Positions 35,690 through 47,084 of a stretch of 64,000 bases of DNA are shown here, in pieces. Source of the stretch: Carex sylvatica (taxonomy: Eukaryota > Streptophyta > Magnoliopsida > Poales > Cyperaceae); assembly GCA_964058845.1 (NCBI GenBank), contig CAXKVR010000011.1, positions 30,562 to 94,561 of the forward strand, written 5' to 3'. The position numbers and the translations under genes are program-made. Position 1 is the stretch's first letter; every line of letters begins with the position of its first letter. The notes under the pieces were generated by a model. That model did not search any database. It was given only the letters and a program-made list of their open reading frames with translations, and was not told where the DNA came from.

Positions 35690-35858
35690 GTGTGCATATC
35701 TAGTTGGCGCACTAAATTAGAATGCGTCCCCAATCTACGCACCAGATTAATTTAGTGCACCGACTAGATATGCGTGGGTGGTAACAATTAAAATTTGACT
35801 AATTGAGTAGTAATTGTTTAATTCTGATTTATTAGAATACTAACTAAAATTTTTTTGG
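35690..35858. mobile_element. Truncated relative of the 25571-25884 MITE
   Basis: Shares the right half (GCGTGGGTGGTA, then GGATTTATTAGA-like arm) and the internal GGCGCACTAAATTAGA / ATTTAGTGCACCGAC inverted motifs. The left terminal arm is missing. Confidence 0.55.
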
Positions 35859-36751
35859 TGTCGTAGCTAAAATAGAGAATAGAAAAATAATAAATAAAAT
35901 CTATATAGCGATATACGAAATGAATTTTTTTTAAATAGAAAAAAAAAAATTCAAGGTGCTGGATGGTGGAAAAAATGTTATGAGACTAGCAGCTGTTTTT
36001 TTCAGCAAAATGTCTACCATCTTTACCATAGCACTGTTACGATTGAGGTGCTTTTCGGAAATCCAGCACTTTGAATTTTTTTTTTTCGTTAAATTGATTT
36101 TGTTTTTTTTTCTATTTGAGAAAAAAAATAAAAATCCTCCCTAAACACATGAAGGCCCGAAAGTGAAAAACTATGCTCCAGTTATGAGCCCAGCAACAGC
36201 ACAAGCTTTTCCTAATGGAATGTAAGTATAGAAGTCCATTTAGTATCACTACCAAAGATACGAAGATATTCAATCGCGCAAATCTCAACAGAAACAAACG
36301 ACTTACAGGTGTCCGAAGGATACCATCTCGCATTATTTTATTCATTTGACGGTTGAGATCAAACTAAGAAAAAGGTAAAGTTATATATTTGTAATTTTAA
36401 TTTTAATTTATTACGTATTAAATCGTAAATTTAGTATATTGATACGAGTTCTCATCTCTCTATATAGAGAATAGTTTAAAAAATGCTAGAAGTATACCGG
36501 AATTCTTTATATATCAACTTGGAAATTATTAGTCAATTTTTAAGTACTAAGAAAATCAAATTGTTATGTTTTTATTAAACGAACGATAAACAATTAATTG
36601 AATTTACATCTTATACCAAATTACATTTTGATTGTTGATGCACAGGATAAATTATTTATTGTGCATTTGTTGGGAGTAAGAATAGAGCTAATAAAAAAAA
36701 TAACACTATTATTTGAAGTTAATTCTCGTATGGATTGAGAGCTACCAACTA
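35859..36751. repeat. Duplicated block D2 (copy of 17754-18667)
   Basis: Collinear with D1 from TGTCGTAGCTAAAATAG to ATTGAGAGCTACCAACTA. The minus-strand frame 36345-36112 is open and corresponds to the D1 frame 18236-18015, including the shared peptide FVSLVVILNGLLYL. The breakpoint on the right fixes where D1 is interrupted by the hAT-like element. Confidence 0.85.
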
Positions 36752-36939
36752 GATTTGTTTGTATTTTATATGTTAACTCACTATTTTACTAATATAATTA
36801 AAAATTAAATTAACTATTTTTCTTAATTTTGAGTTACTCTATTATTTTACTATTCTTTATTTCATTCAAACGTCTCTAGTTAAATAAATTTATCTTCGAT
36901 ATAATATATTCTAGTACAAGATGTCTAACCACACGAATT

Positions 36940-37245
36940 CAGATTTCATGTCTTAACTCAAATTTTGAGTTTGAATTCAGACCATCCGATCTGGTTTGGC
37001 ACGAGTATTGAAGAGGTTGTGTGTATTCCACATCTGACATGATTAATCTGAATTATGATCGGACGGTATCGACCTAAACTCCAGATTTAATGTAACTCAA
37101 ATTTTGAGTTTGAAATCAGACCATCTGATCTGCTTTGACACGAATATTAAAGAAGTTTTGTGTATTTCACATCAAATATGATTTAATCTGAATTCTGATT
37201 GGAAGGTCCGGATCTAAACTCAAAATTTAAAGTACTCGAGATCCG
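36940..37245. repeat. Two tandem copies of a foldback MITE of about 145 bp
   Basis: Two successive units each begin TAACTCAAATTTTGAGTTTG and end near GATCTAAACTCAAAATTT or its decayed version, with CAGACCATCYGATCTG and a complementary half between. Related single copies lie at 40740-40870 and 52073-52220. Confidence 0.7.
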
Positions 37246-37429
37246 GAGCCTAAAACACTGACTAATGACTAAAGCAGTAAAGCATCTCAGATTCTCAGTA
37301 TACAAATTGTCGATCAGAGAAACAATAAAATAAGCATCACCTATTCACCTTTCAAAAAAAAATTAGAAAGTCTTGAAAACCCTATTTTGATAGGAATTGG
37401 GTGAGGTGAGGTTAGCATATATAATATAA

Positions 37430-37834
37430 GAGGAGAGTTCAAATGCACTCAAATTTTTGTGCACCCAAATGCACCCTATCTTTTATCTCTATTTTCATAG
37501 TCAAAACAGTTAATCTGAACCGTTAGATGCGATATATATATTAAGATGTGCTTGGAGGCCAAATTTTATATTTTTTGAAATTTTTTTACTATTTTTTGAA
37601 ATTTATTGAAAATCGCTGTTTTTTTATGATTCATATTTGCTAAAAATAGCGATTTTCAATAAATCTAAAAAAAATAGTAAAAAATTTTCAAAAAATGTAA
37701 AATTTGGTCTCCAAGCACATCTTAATATATAGATCGCATCTAATGATTCGGATTGACTATTCGGACTTTAAAAATGATAAAAAATAATTTAAAAAATGGA
37801 GTGCATTTGGATGCATTTCAACCCTCCTCTCCTC
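37430..37834. mobile_element. Mutator-like MITE in the SDR promoter
   Basis: Foldback with left tip GAGGAGAGTTCAAATGCA and right tip TGCATTTCAACCCTCCTC, near-identical 9-bp flanks (ATAATATAA at 37421-37429, GTAATATAA at 37835-37843), family inner arms (TCTGAACCGTTAGATGCG; TCCAAGCACATCTTAATAT) and a central hairpin. It ends 108 bases before the SDR start codon. Confidence 0.88.
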
Positions 37835-37942
37835 GTAATATAATAGCATTAGCATCGCGCCTTCTGACTTTGCCTTTCCAGCTCCCACTTTTTGGCCCCG
37901 CCGTCACTCCCCCACTCTCAGTCTCCCAGCCCCCTGTTTCCC

Positions 37943-40219
37943 ATGAATAATTTCGCCGCTGTACAAACCTCCACTTTCAAATGTCCAATAAAATCAAAAT
38001 CCTTATTCAAAAATAACATCGCCATTTACTTTCATAACTCCAGCATTAGATTTGCGAGATACAGAGAAAGGGCCCCTGGATCTATACTTGCTTCAATTCA
38101 ATCGCAACCACAATCTCACACCAGGTTTTCATTTATCTGTCTTTTTCTCTCGTTTGAGCTTTAAAGAGATATTTAAGTCGTTGGTATTTCTTATTAGAAA
38201 CTAGATATAACGTTAACGCATCTTGATAGTGTATTTCTTCGTGTGCTGTAGGCAAGAAGTTATGAGGTCTGAAGAGAAAACAGGCACAAAGAGGTACGGT
38301 AGATACTATGTGTTGTTCAACAATTGAATTTCTTTGGAAGTAACGATCACATTTGATATGCTGAACGTGAACATCAAAACAGTGATCTTCTATGGAGATA
38401 AAGTTGGCATAATAGAAGAACCAAATAGAATACATCTATTGTTAGTGCTAATGCTCTTTATTATTTTTCTTAGAGCAGTTCTCCCTGACACCTACTTTTC
38501 AAAGAACAGATTCTAAAACTAATTCTAACATCAATTAAGAATAAAATGGAAAAAAGTAGATATATTTCTTTCTCTTTCTTTCATTAGCATCTCTATTCCT
38601 GGTTGTATATCACTATATAATGGTGGGCTGACATGTGAGTGCATATGGCCACTAATGTAGCAGTCATCTGTACCAAACAAAAATTTCTAATATTTGAGGG
38701 AAACCATCAAAATAAAAATTCTTGTGGTAAATGCCTCGACAATACACAATGTACTTTCTGCTTATATCTTTGAATCATAATGTGGTTTTAGGTTGGCTGT
38801 GGTGACTGGAGGTAATAGAGGAATCGGCTTTGAGATCAGCCGTCAACTGGCACTCAATGGCATAACCGTAATTCTTACCTCAAGAGATGAGAAAAGAGGC
38901 ACTGATGCAGTTGATTTACTTCACAGAGAGCATAACTTGTCAAATATTCTCTTACATCAGCTCGATATATGTGATCCTGTCAGCGTAGCCTCATTAGCAA
39001 GATTCATTGAAACTCGATTTGGGAAGCTTGATATATTGGTACAGTGTCAGTAATAAATTTCAAAAACACTATGTTGGTTCCGCTGTTAACTTCCTTGATC
39101 TTATATTATGTTGTGTTCAGGTTAACAATGCAGGTGCTTCAGGTTTATTAGTTGATGCAGAGGGACTTAGAGCTCTTAAAATTGATCCACTAACTTGGGT
39201 ACATTTTTTTTTTTGAATAGCATTATCGGATAAGACATAGTCAGTTTACTTATATGTAGATATACTACTTGGACATTGATTTTATGGTGTACATGTAGAC
39301 GTCTGGTAAAGCGGTTGATATTATAAAAGAGGTTATACTCCACCCGTATGATGAAGCTGTGAGATGCCTCGATACCAATTACTATGGATGCAAAAGGGTC
39401 ACTGAAGCTCTTCTCCCTTTTCTTAAGCTCTCAACCTCTGGTGCAAGGATTGTCAATGTCTCCTCTCTCAGATCAGAACTCAAGGTATTAGTTCCATGTA
39501 GTTGTGGTAAATACACGTGTAGTATTACATAATCACATTTTTTTGTCCTATCACTGAGATAAGAAAAAAAACATAGAAAAAACGAAAAGAAGATTCATTT
39601 CGCCAAGTATAATTCCTAAAATATGACCCAAAAAGTCTGACCTCTCAACAATATGTCAGATAGTCATATGAAACAAGCTATGAAAGTATTGCATTAGCTA
39701 TAATCTTAATCTTAATTTAGGAAGACAATATGATTCAGGTCTCGGTTATTTTTGTTTGTTACTTATGTTGGATTGTTTAAGATACACATCTATTTGACTT
39801 GAGATAAGTTAACAGTTCTCATATTTATTGTAACCCAGAGAATGCCAAACGAGGAGCTGAGAAAAAAGCTGAGCGATATTGACAAATTGGACGAGAACAA
39901 GCTAGAGGAGCTGATAAGCACATTTTTGGATGATTTTAAAAACGGGAGACTTGAGGCAGCTGGCTGGCCAAGCATGTTACCGGCGTACAGTGTTTCCAAG
40001 ATGGTGTTGAATGCCTATACAAGGATTCTCGCAAAAAGATACCCTGATATGTGCATTAATTGTGTGGGGCCTGGTTTTGTGAACACAGAACTAAATTGGA
40101 ACACTGGAGTTTTGACACCTGAAGAGGGTGCGAGAGGACCGGTTCAGCTGGCTTTACTGCCGCAGGGTGGGCCGACGGGATGCTACTTTGATGAGACTTC
40201 CTTGGCTGAAGCTTGGTAG
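37943..40219 (+). CDS. Plastid-type short-chain dehydrogenase/reductase, 6 exons, 371 aa
   Basis: Exons 37943-38124, 38252-38293, 38792-39038, 39121-39198, 39299-39484 and 39839-40219 join in frame. Residues 1 to about 60 ([20 protein letters not shown] and onward) are basic, Ser-rich and acid-poor, consistent with a chloroplast transit peptide. The SDR core starts with the NADP(H) motif TGGNRGIG at 80-87, then LDICD, NNAG at 159-162, the catalytic serine region NVSS near 236-239, and YSVSK with Tyr295 and Lys299. The insert between serine and tyrosine, with [13 protein letters not shown], is typical of the monomeric carbonyl-reductase/salutaridine-reductase/menthol-dehydrogenase group. The substrate cannot be predicted. 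A shorter form could start at the internal ATG in exon 2, which would lack the transit peptide. Confidence 0.93.
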
Positions 40220-40739
40220 AGTTGGTAATTTTTTGTTAGTGATATTGTAGGATGATAATTTATCAATAATCCACAATTTGCTACGCAGTAGCAAATTTGG
40301 CAGAGCATTGAAATAAATTGATGCTGGACTTTATCTGAGAACTCTTTAAGCTTTGTCGCTTTTGTTTCTTTCTGATGAGATTCTTTAATATATTTGCAAG
40401 TGCTGAACAATTCAATCAAAATTAGGGTCTACTGATACACATCGTTTTTCATTTTCTTTTAATATATTTCGGTAAAACAGAAATAGTACATAAATTGTAG
40501 TGATTGAATAACCGTACGTAAAAAGATTACCATCACTCGATTTGAGATCTGTTTTTGTTCTATACAGGCAACAAAAGGTTAAAAAAAAAAAACCAATACG
40601 AAAGCATAAGAGAGTTTGCTTTAACAAAATTTCAAGTTGAATGAAATACTAGAAAGAATAAGGAGGTGAATGAATAACTGATACTACAGCGCAACTCTTA
40701 TCATCATATACCAAAAGGTCTAAGTCCAAATCCTATGAA

Positions 40740-40870
40740 GCAACTCAAATTTTAATTATACGTCCGAATCTTCCAATCAAAATCCAAATCAATTCGGCTT
40801 GAGGTGAAATGCACAAGATCCATATATTCATGCCAAAACAGATCTGAACTTAAAATTTGAGTTACTTTAG
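40740..40870. repeat. Single copy of the small GAGTTA foldback MITE
   Basis: AACTCAAATTTTAATTATAC on the left and TTAAAATTTGAGTTACTTTA on the right are inverted ends. The interior is related to the copies at 36940-37245. It lies between the convergent SDR and TOM40 genes. Confidence 0.6.
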
Positions 40871-41265
40871 GTGATATGAATTCCAAAAGGTATGCTTAGA
40901 ACAACAGAACAGTGACATAAACATTCTTAGGCATTGCTAAATTTACGTTATGCCTTATTCAAGAAGGTTTGCATGATTACTTTGAATCTGACAGAAAATT
41001 TCCATGATATCAAAAAAAAAAAAAAATGGCTGGCGCTTGCCACAAATTTGTTCCATCAAAGACGAACAAAGAATCATGGCCCTTTTAATGCCATCTTATA
41101 ACACCAGCTGCCATTACACTAGCTCAAGAATAAACAACAATAAAAAAGTTTCCTATTCCCGTTTTAACATTGACAAACAAAAAAACAACTTGCGCGAAAA
41201 GCTAAATGAGGCTATTATGCTGCCACAAGCCACAACGTATCCTCTGAAAATATTGCTACAACAAA

Positions 41266-43981
41266 CTATTCTCCTACGGTCAAACCAAACCCAAATTTGT
41301 AGTTTTTCTTGGGATGATCAAGCTGCAATGAAAATAATGTGCACAAGAAATGAAAATAGTCTAAGCTAATTATGATAAACTGAAAAATTAATTATGCTCG
41401 GTATAATTACCTCTGCAGAAAGGACAAAGTTCACCCCCATATTTAATCGCTCCTCTAAATAAGCAGCTACAACACCATTTGAGTCAATTTTACCTCTTAA
41501 GCGGCACTGCAAAGCAATTTATTTCAATATATTACAAGATTAGGAAAAACTTTCCTTAAAACCAGAACCAAATAAGAGTCAGGTTGCATCAAAACTTAAT
41601 TTAAGCAAATATGTACTTGTCTGAGAATGTAGTCATAGCCAAAACTTGAGGTCACGTCTCTAGTCATATGATTGTACATGAAATCAGCAGCTAGAGAAAC
41701 CTGAAAACAGAATTATATTTAACCACATATGAAGTAAACTCAAAAAAATTTTGGCTTTTGTAATAGTGATGCAAATGCTAACCTTTTCAGAAACTTTCTG
41801 AACATAACTTAATGCAACAATTCCAGTGCTTGCAACTTGTCCTGTCGCAACCTTTTCAGTACAAAATAAGCAATTACACAATAAATCTCAGTATAACATG
41901 CTCACAGTATTTAGGACACAATGCAAAATATCTAAAACCTTCTACCAAGTATTGATATATACAAGAATTAGAACTCACCATCTTGTCATTGTTGTATCTA
42001 GCTGCAAAACCAATACCAGACTTCCGTTGATGACCGAGCCAGAAGATTTCACTACCCATTGATAGGTTCGGTGTAATACTCTGAGAAAACAATTGCACCA
42101 TTTTAGTCACATTATGTTAACAGCTTCAAGTATTGAAGTTGAAATAGAGTAATATTGAACTAAAAACATGCATCATGTATAATTTTATATCAAACTTTTA
42201 CATTCAATCCTAAATTTAGAATGACATATGGCTACGACAAGTGCTCAGAAACTTCCATGAACTACAGTTCTAGCTCACAAATAGGCTCTAACATATAAAA
42301 CAACAACAACAACCAGCCTTTAGTCCCAAACAAGTTGGGATAGGCTAGAAATGAAACCCAACCGGAGTCACAAAACCAAGGTAGATAGCAATAATGATAA
42401 CAATAGTAATTATACTAATAGTAATGATGGTACCAATAATAATAGTAATAATACTAATAATAATACTAACAATATTATGCCTACAATATTAAGTCGTAGG
42501 GGTCGAAGTCCTAAGCCATACGTCCTTGACCCCGAATCAAAAGCTTTAGGACTTAAAGCCTATAACACTACCCCTAAACCGTGATTCCTAGGTCATGGTT
42601 CCAGTACATATAAAGATGAAAACAAATCAAATACCAAGTTAAAGAAGAAATATTTTGTCAGAGAGCAACAAAAATACATGTAGCCTTGATGTAACCCAAA
42701 AGAAAAAAAAAATGACCCAAGACAAGTGCTTTGGACAAGAGATATGAACATATAGAAGAAAATGGAAGATATATATCACCTGAATATAATTTGCTCCATA
42801 GAATGCATTGTTTCCTATTTGAAACTGAGAACGGTAATCTTTACCCTGCATAAAAGAATTAATTACGGAAATATCAAATTAGAAAAAGACCAAGTAAATT
42901 ATCACACCAAGTACAAAAGAAAATAATCCAATCAATTCTCATTAACCATTTGCCCATTTGTATCAAATTCTGACCAAGAGTTAACAGCACTGCAAGACAG
43001 GCACAGAAGAAGTACAAAGCATTTAAGATCATACAACGGCAGTACTGTTAAAATATTTTCAATGCACAAAGCAAACTGACCTTGTAATCGAAATTGAACA
43101 TGCCTTGAGAAAAATGAGGTTCATTTGTGAGCTGGTAAACAGAAAAGCAAAATATTGTCAGGTTCCAAAAAGAAGCAATCGAGTATTTTACCACTAAGTA
43201 GTATGAACGAGGAACAACAAAAATTTAAGACTTGAATAACCTGAGCATTAATCTTTAGAGTAAGATTATCAGTTAGGTCGCATTTAACCCGTGCATTCAG
43301 CCTCCCATCAGTAAGTACTCTTCCAACAAGCATCAACTAAACAAATAATAATAATGATAATAATATAAATAAATTACAGCAAATCATCTAGATTTAGAAT
43401 CAGAGAACCAAAATAAGTTTAAAACATTTTAGGAGTAGATTATAACCCTTGGATCCAAGAAATTGGCACCAAATTCATAGTGAGAAGTGGGGACTTTGAT
43501 CGTGTCTGTTGATTGGGATGGCACTTCCATCGATCCCATAAAAACACTGTAATTAGATCACAATGCTTAGATCAAAGTGATATGATTAGTAATGAAAATA
43601 ACAGAATCAAATCATATTGTAGTACCTGTGGCTGAGCGAGAACTTCTGGTTTAGACCCTTTGTGAAATCAAACCGCAACCCTTCAAACAACTCGGGCTTC
43701 AATGACACTGCAACGTTCAATCAAAGAAATAACTAACAAAAAAGATAGACAAAAATATCCACAATATAACACACACAAAAAGAAGGATCCAGATAAAAGA
43801 AACAGATCGAAACAAAACAAAACGTCGACTCACTCAATGCCTCCCGCTGGATCTCTTCGAAAGGGACCGGACATGGCAGATTGAGATAGTCAACCTTCTT
43901 TTCAGCCTTCTTCTCCTCCTTCGGCGGCAGGAGAGCGGCGAGGCCGACGCCGTACGGTGGGGGCGCTGGAGACGATCCCAT
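41266..43981 (-). CDS. TOM40: TOM40, mitochondrial outer-membrane import pore, 11 exons, 316 aa
   Basis: Minus-strand exons: 43981-43834, 43707-43626, 43546-43447, 43336-43241, 43131-43081, 42845-42780, 42080-41979, 41851-41783, 41700-41617, 41506-41411 and 41322-41266, all in phase. Plant TOM40 landmarks are clear: [20 protein letters not shown] near the N-terminus, [90 protein letters not shown] and the C-terminal beta-signal region [14 protein letters not shown]40 is the beta-barrel channel of the TOM complex. The N-terminal 30 residues are Pro/Lys-rich and variable, as usual. Intron 6 carries a SINE-like insertion. Length is normal for plants (about 310). Confidence 0.96.
42300..42605 (-). 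mobile_element. SINE-like element in TOM40 intron 6
   Basis: Flanked by ACATATAAA on both sides (42291-42299 and 42606-42614). Read on the minus strand (the same strand as TOM40) it ends with CCCAACTTGTTTGGGACTAA and a (TTG)n tail, like several angiosperm SINEs, and shares GGGTTTCATTTCTAGCCTA with the 22407-22631 element. It has an AAT/AGT-rich microsatellite in the middle (42390-42475). Its 5' part is unlike the MAK16 copy. Confidence 0.65.
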
Positions 43982-44195
43982 TTCTCTCTTACTGAATCAA
44001 AAATCTTGAGGAAGAAGGCAAAGGTTGAGGCGACTGGAAACCCTTCTTCTTCTTCCCGCTACGGCGCGGGGAAGGTAAGGAGAAATGGAGAGAGAGAAAG
44101 AGGGGAGAAACGGGACCTTTGTTTTGTTTTTGCGGCTCTCTCACTTCGACGGAGGTTTTGGAAGGGTTTTTTCCACAGATTTTAATGGGCATTTA

Positions 44196-44201
44196 TGGGC
44201 C
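44196..44201 (-). promoter_or_regulatory. TGGGCC/GGCCCA site upstream of TOM40
   Basis: TGGGCC at 44196-44201 lies about 215 bases upstream of the TOM40 start. Such site-II-type motifs are frequent in promoters of nuclear genes for mitochondrial proteins. Function inferred from position. Confidence 0.4.
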
Positions 44202-44404
44202 TCCTTGTCGATGATTAGGTTCGGACCAGAGGAAGAGTCAACCTTATCAGGGTAAAATCCAGAATTTCGTGATTGAAAAGGGTTTTTCTGCTATTATGCC
44301 CAGCTTATGTTGACTCGTACTGGAAATTAATCTTTTTAATTTTTAAGTCCAAACAGTCTGTGATGAAAAGTAAGGATTTGGTTGAAACAGATACAAATTG
44401 ACTG

Positions 44405-44792
44405 GAGTAGAACTAGAGTGTTCTTAAGTTCACCAATTTTTTTGGTGAATTCAAGTCTAAATTTATCAAATCGGTTTTAAATAACGAATTTGAATCGTTG
44501 AAATTTGTCTACGTTACGAGTGATGCGTCTACATATAAATTTTTTTAATATTTGAATTAATTTATTATAAAGTCGACTGGTCAAAATTAGAATATTAAAA
44601 TATTAATTTTAATGCATTTATTTTTTGAATGTTTTTTAACCACTTGACTCTATGCAATTTTTTTTTTTTACATATAGATGCATCACTCGTAAAGTAGACG
44701 AGTTTCAACAGTTCAGATTCATCGTTTAAAGCTGATTCGATATGTTTTAGACTTGAGTTTACCAAGGAGTTTGATGAACCCTAGTTCTACTC
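44405..44792. mobile_element. Foldback MITE, second family, copy 2
   Basis: Ends GAGTAGAACTAG and CTAGTTCTACTC are exact inverses. Flanks AATTGACTG and AATGACTG suggest an imperfect target duplication. Inner arms (GAGTGATGCGTCTACATATA; TAGATGCATCACTCGTAA) match the element at 8817-9214, while the outer 70 bases do not. Confidence 0.75.
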
Positions 44793-44902
44793 AATGACTG
44801 ATTGGTAATGGGCACACTGTAAAGTTTTGGATTGACAGGTGATCAGGCCAGTGTGCTCTGAAAACTGTTTAATCCTAATCTCTCTCTTATTGCTTATGGT
44901 TA

Positions 44903-45232
44903 TATTTGATTGTGGAGTAAAATTAGTGAGGATTAAATTGTTTACTTCAAATTACTTTTCATGTTTTACATCTTTTTTGGTAGTTGAAATCATGACTTAA
45001 ATTAATCTACTTGGTGAAGTAAGATGTTGAAAAATATCTCTTTTTATAACAGTGGGTCATACAAGTGGAATAAGTGTCGAGTAAGTTAATTCATCTAAAT
45101 AGATAGAACAAGTTATTTCGAATGAAGTCACATTTTACTCCATTTTACTGCTTCTATTTTACTCCTCGTTTGACTGCTTAAATGTGGAGTAAGTGGTTTA
45201 CTCTACCTCTTACTCCACAATCAAACATGATC
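44903..45232. mobile_element. MITE-like element with TTTGATTGTGGAGTAA ends
   Basis: TTTGATTGTGGAGTAAAATT on the left is mirrored by TTACTCCACAATCAAACA on the right. The interior repeats TTACTCC/GGAGTAA motifs. Class is uncertain because no clean target duplication is visible. Confidence 0.55.
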
Positions 45233-45599
45233 TATATAAAAAAAATGTTCTGATCTCTCAAGTGTTTAGAGATAATAGTATCTATATTGAATTTGCTAGA
45301 CAATTAGTAGGAGTGTATTATTCAGAATGGTGTGAGTTACTTGGGCAATTTCAACATTTTCAATTAATAGATACAAAATGATCAAATATTGTGGAGATGG
45401 TCCACACATAGCAGGTTTTCAATTCATTCATTATATTCATGATAGAGTATGGGGGGTGCTTAATTCTGATTTTAAAAGTACTTGGAAAGCTAACTGCCTT
45501 TAAAAATTTAGAATCGTAAAGTAGACTTCAACAGGGGTCAGTGATGTAAAGGATGGGTAATATGCAGTATTTATCAACTACTGTAATTGTAATTCTGAT

Positions 45600-46240
45600 A
45601 GTCACTATCGGATATTTTCAAAAAAAAAAATTAGAATCTTTCTTTAGCTGGTACAACAAAATAAAATCTTAACTGAAGACAATTTAGCTAGAAGATGTTG
45701 GCTTGGTAACTAAAATTGTGTCTTTTGTCAAGAACTAGAATCTGTTAATCAAATGTATATTATTCATTCTTTTGTTAATCAAATTTGGAATTGGATAGCA
45801 ACTTATAATGGCTTTGTATTTGGTTGTGTCACTATACTTGATCTTTGGGATATAGATGCTTATATTCATATGAAGGATTCAAATTCAGTTGAGTTAATCA
45901 GATGGGCTGTTCTTTGGAATATTTGATTAGAGAGAATATACTTTTCTTTAGAGATGGTACAACTAAAATATAGGTACCCAAACCATTTTTATTGCTCAGT
46001 TTTGATGTAGACATCAACAATATGAGTGTAGTTCTAAATTGCATTTTATGCTTCTTGTGATGTCAAGGATATGTCAGGAAATTTACTTATCAATTAGAAG
46101 TATGTTAAGGACTAATTTAATTTTTTCAGAAAATCTTGAAGGACCGAAACATGATATTACTTCAATTTTCAACAAAGGCGTTATTGACATGGAAATGTAC
46201 ATTTTTTGGCTTAATGCATCCATCTGATTTAATTCCACAT
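45600..46240 (+). mobile_element. Decayed LINE ORF2 3' end (zf-RVT region)
   Basis: In one frame, with stops, the sequence reads WYNKIKILTEDNLARRCWLG, then NCVFCQELESVNQMYIIHSF and VNQIWNWIATYNGF. This pattern (two cysteines C-x2-C, then H, then a W-rich segment) matches the reverse-transcriptase zinc-binding region at the end of plant LINE ORF2. Several stops and frame changes show it is dead. The polymerase domain is not present in the window. Confidence 0.6.
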
Positions 46241-47084
46241 TAAATATTAATATTTCCTTATCTAAAATACTTACTGAAAGGTATATCTTAGTTGAAAAAT
46301 AAAGTATTGAAAATATAAATCAAACAAAACCCAATCGCTGTGATATTTTTGAGAAATATGATTGACAGGAGGGACTAAATCGAAAAAATGCACCGGATAA
46401 TTACAAAGTATGCAAAGTAAAACGTTTGGTTTAATTGCAGCTCACCTAATAATTACACAGTAATGTGCAAAGTAAACGCCTGGTCTTGATTTCAGCCCTT
46501 TCTTTCTTTTTTTAAGAGATGAAGGTGCATTAATTCCAGTTTAGAGATTAACATGAAAATTAGAAAGAGTGTAATATATATAGTTTTTTTTTTGGAAATT
46601 CCGGTTTTGTTTTCAAATTTTATTAAAAGATCTAACGTAGTCCTTAAATTTTCATTTGTACTAAATTAGTTTTTGAACTTTTGAAAAAAAAAAAAGAGTC
46701 GTCGCTTCACTTTTGCATTAAGTTTAATAATTGAACATTTAAGAGAAAAATTGGTCTTTTAACAAGCATTTTTGAAAGGAAAAATATAATTTCCTACAAT
46801 AGTCTTCTTGTATTATTATGTTGTGTTTGTTTAATTCATTTTTGTCTTCTGGTTTGTTTAAATTGTGTTTGTTTTATTATATATTTTTTAAATTGTCTTG
46901 AAACTATTTTGTTTAAATTGTGTTTGTTTTATTATATTATTAAATAAAATAGCTTCAAGAGTAACTTTGATTTTGAAAATTATGGTTAGTATATGAAATG
47001 AATAAATTTCATAATTTTGGTCTTATATTTGATTAATTAATTTAATATTGCTTAGAAAATTTAGACTTATTGTTGAGTATTTTA
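46241..47084. other. AT-rich intergenic, nothing recognised
   Basis: It holds a short direct repeat, TTTAAATTGTGTTTGTTTTA, at about 46860 and 46910. No gene or RNA found. Confidence 0.5.

Noticed and set aside
38263..38265. Internal ATG of SDR exon 2 as the main start
   Set aside because: Exon 1 joins in phase and adds a credible transit peptide; the internal ATG remains possible for a cytosolic form but is not preferred.
43989..44192. 67-codon minus-strand frame just upstream of TOM40
   Set aside because: It lies in the TOM40 promoter/5' UTR, is Ser/Pro/Lys-rich from CT-rich leader sequence, and has no homologue I recognise.
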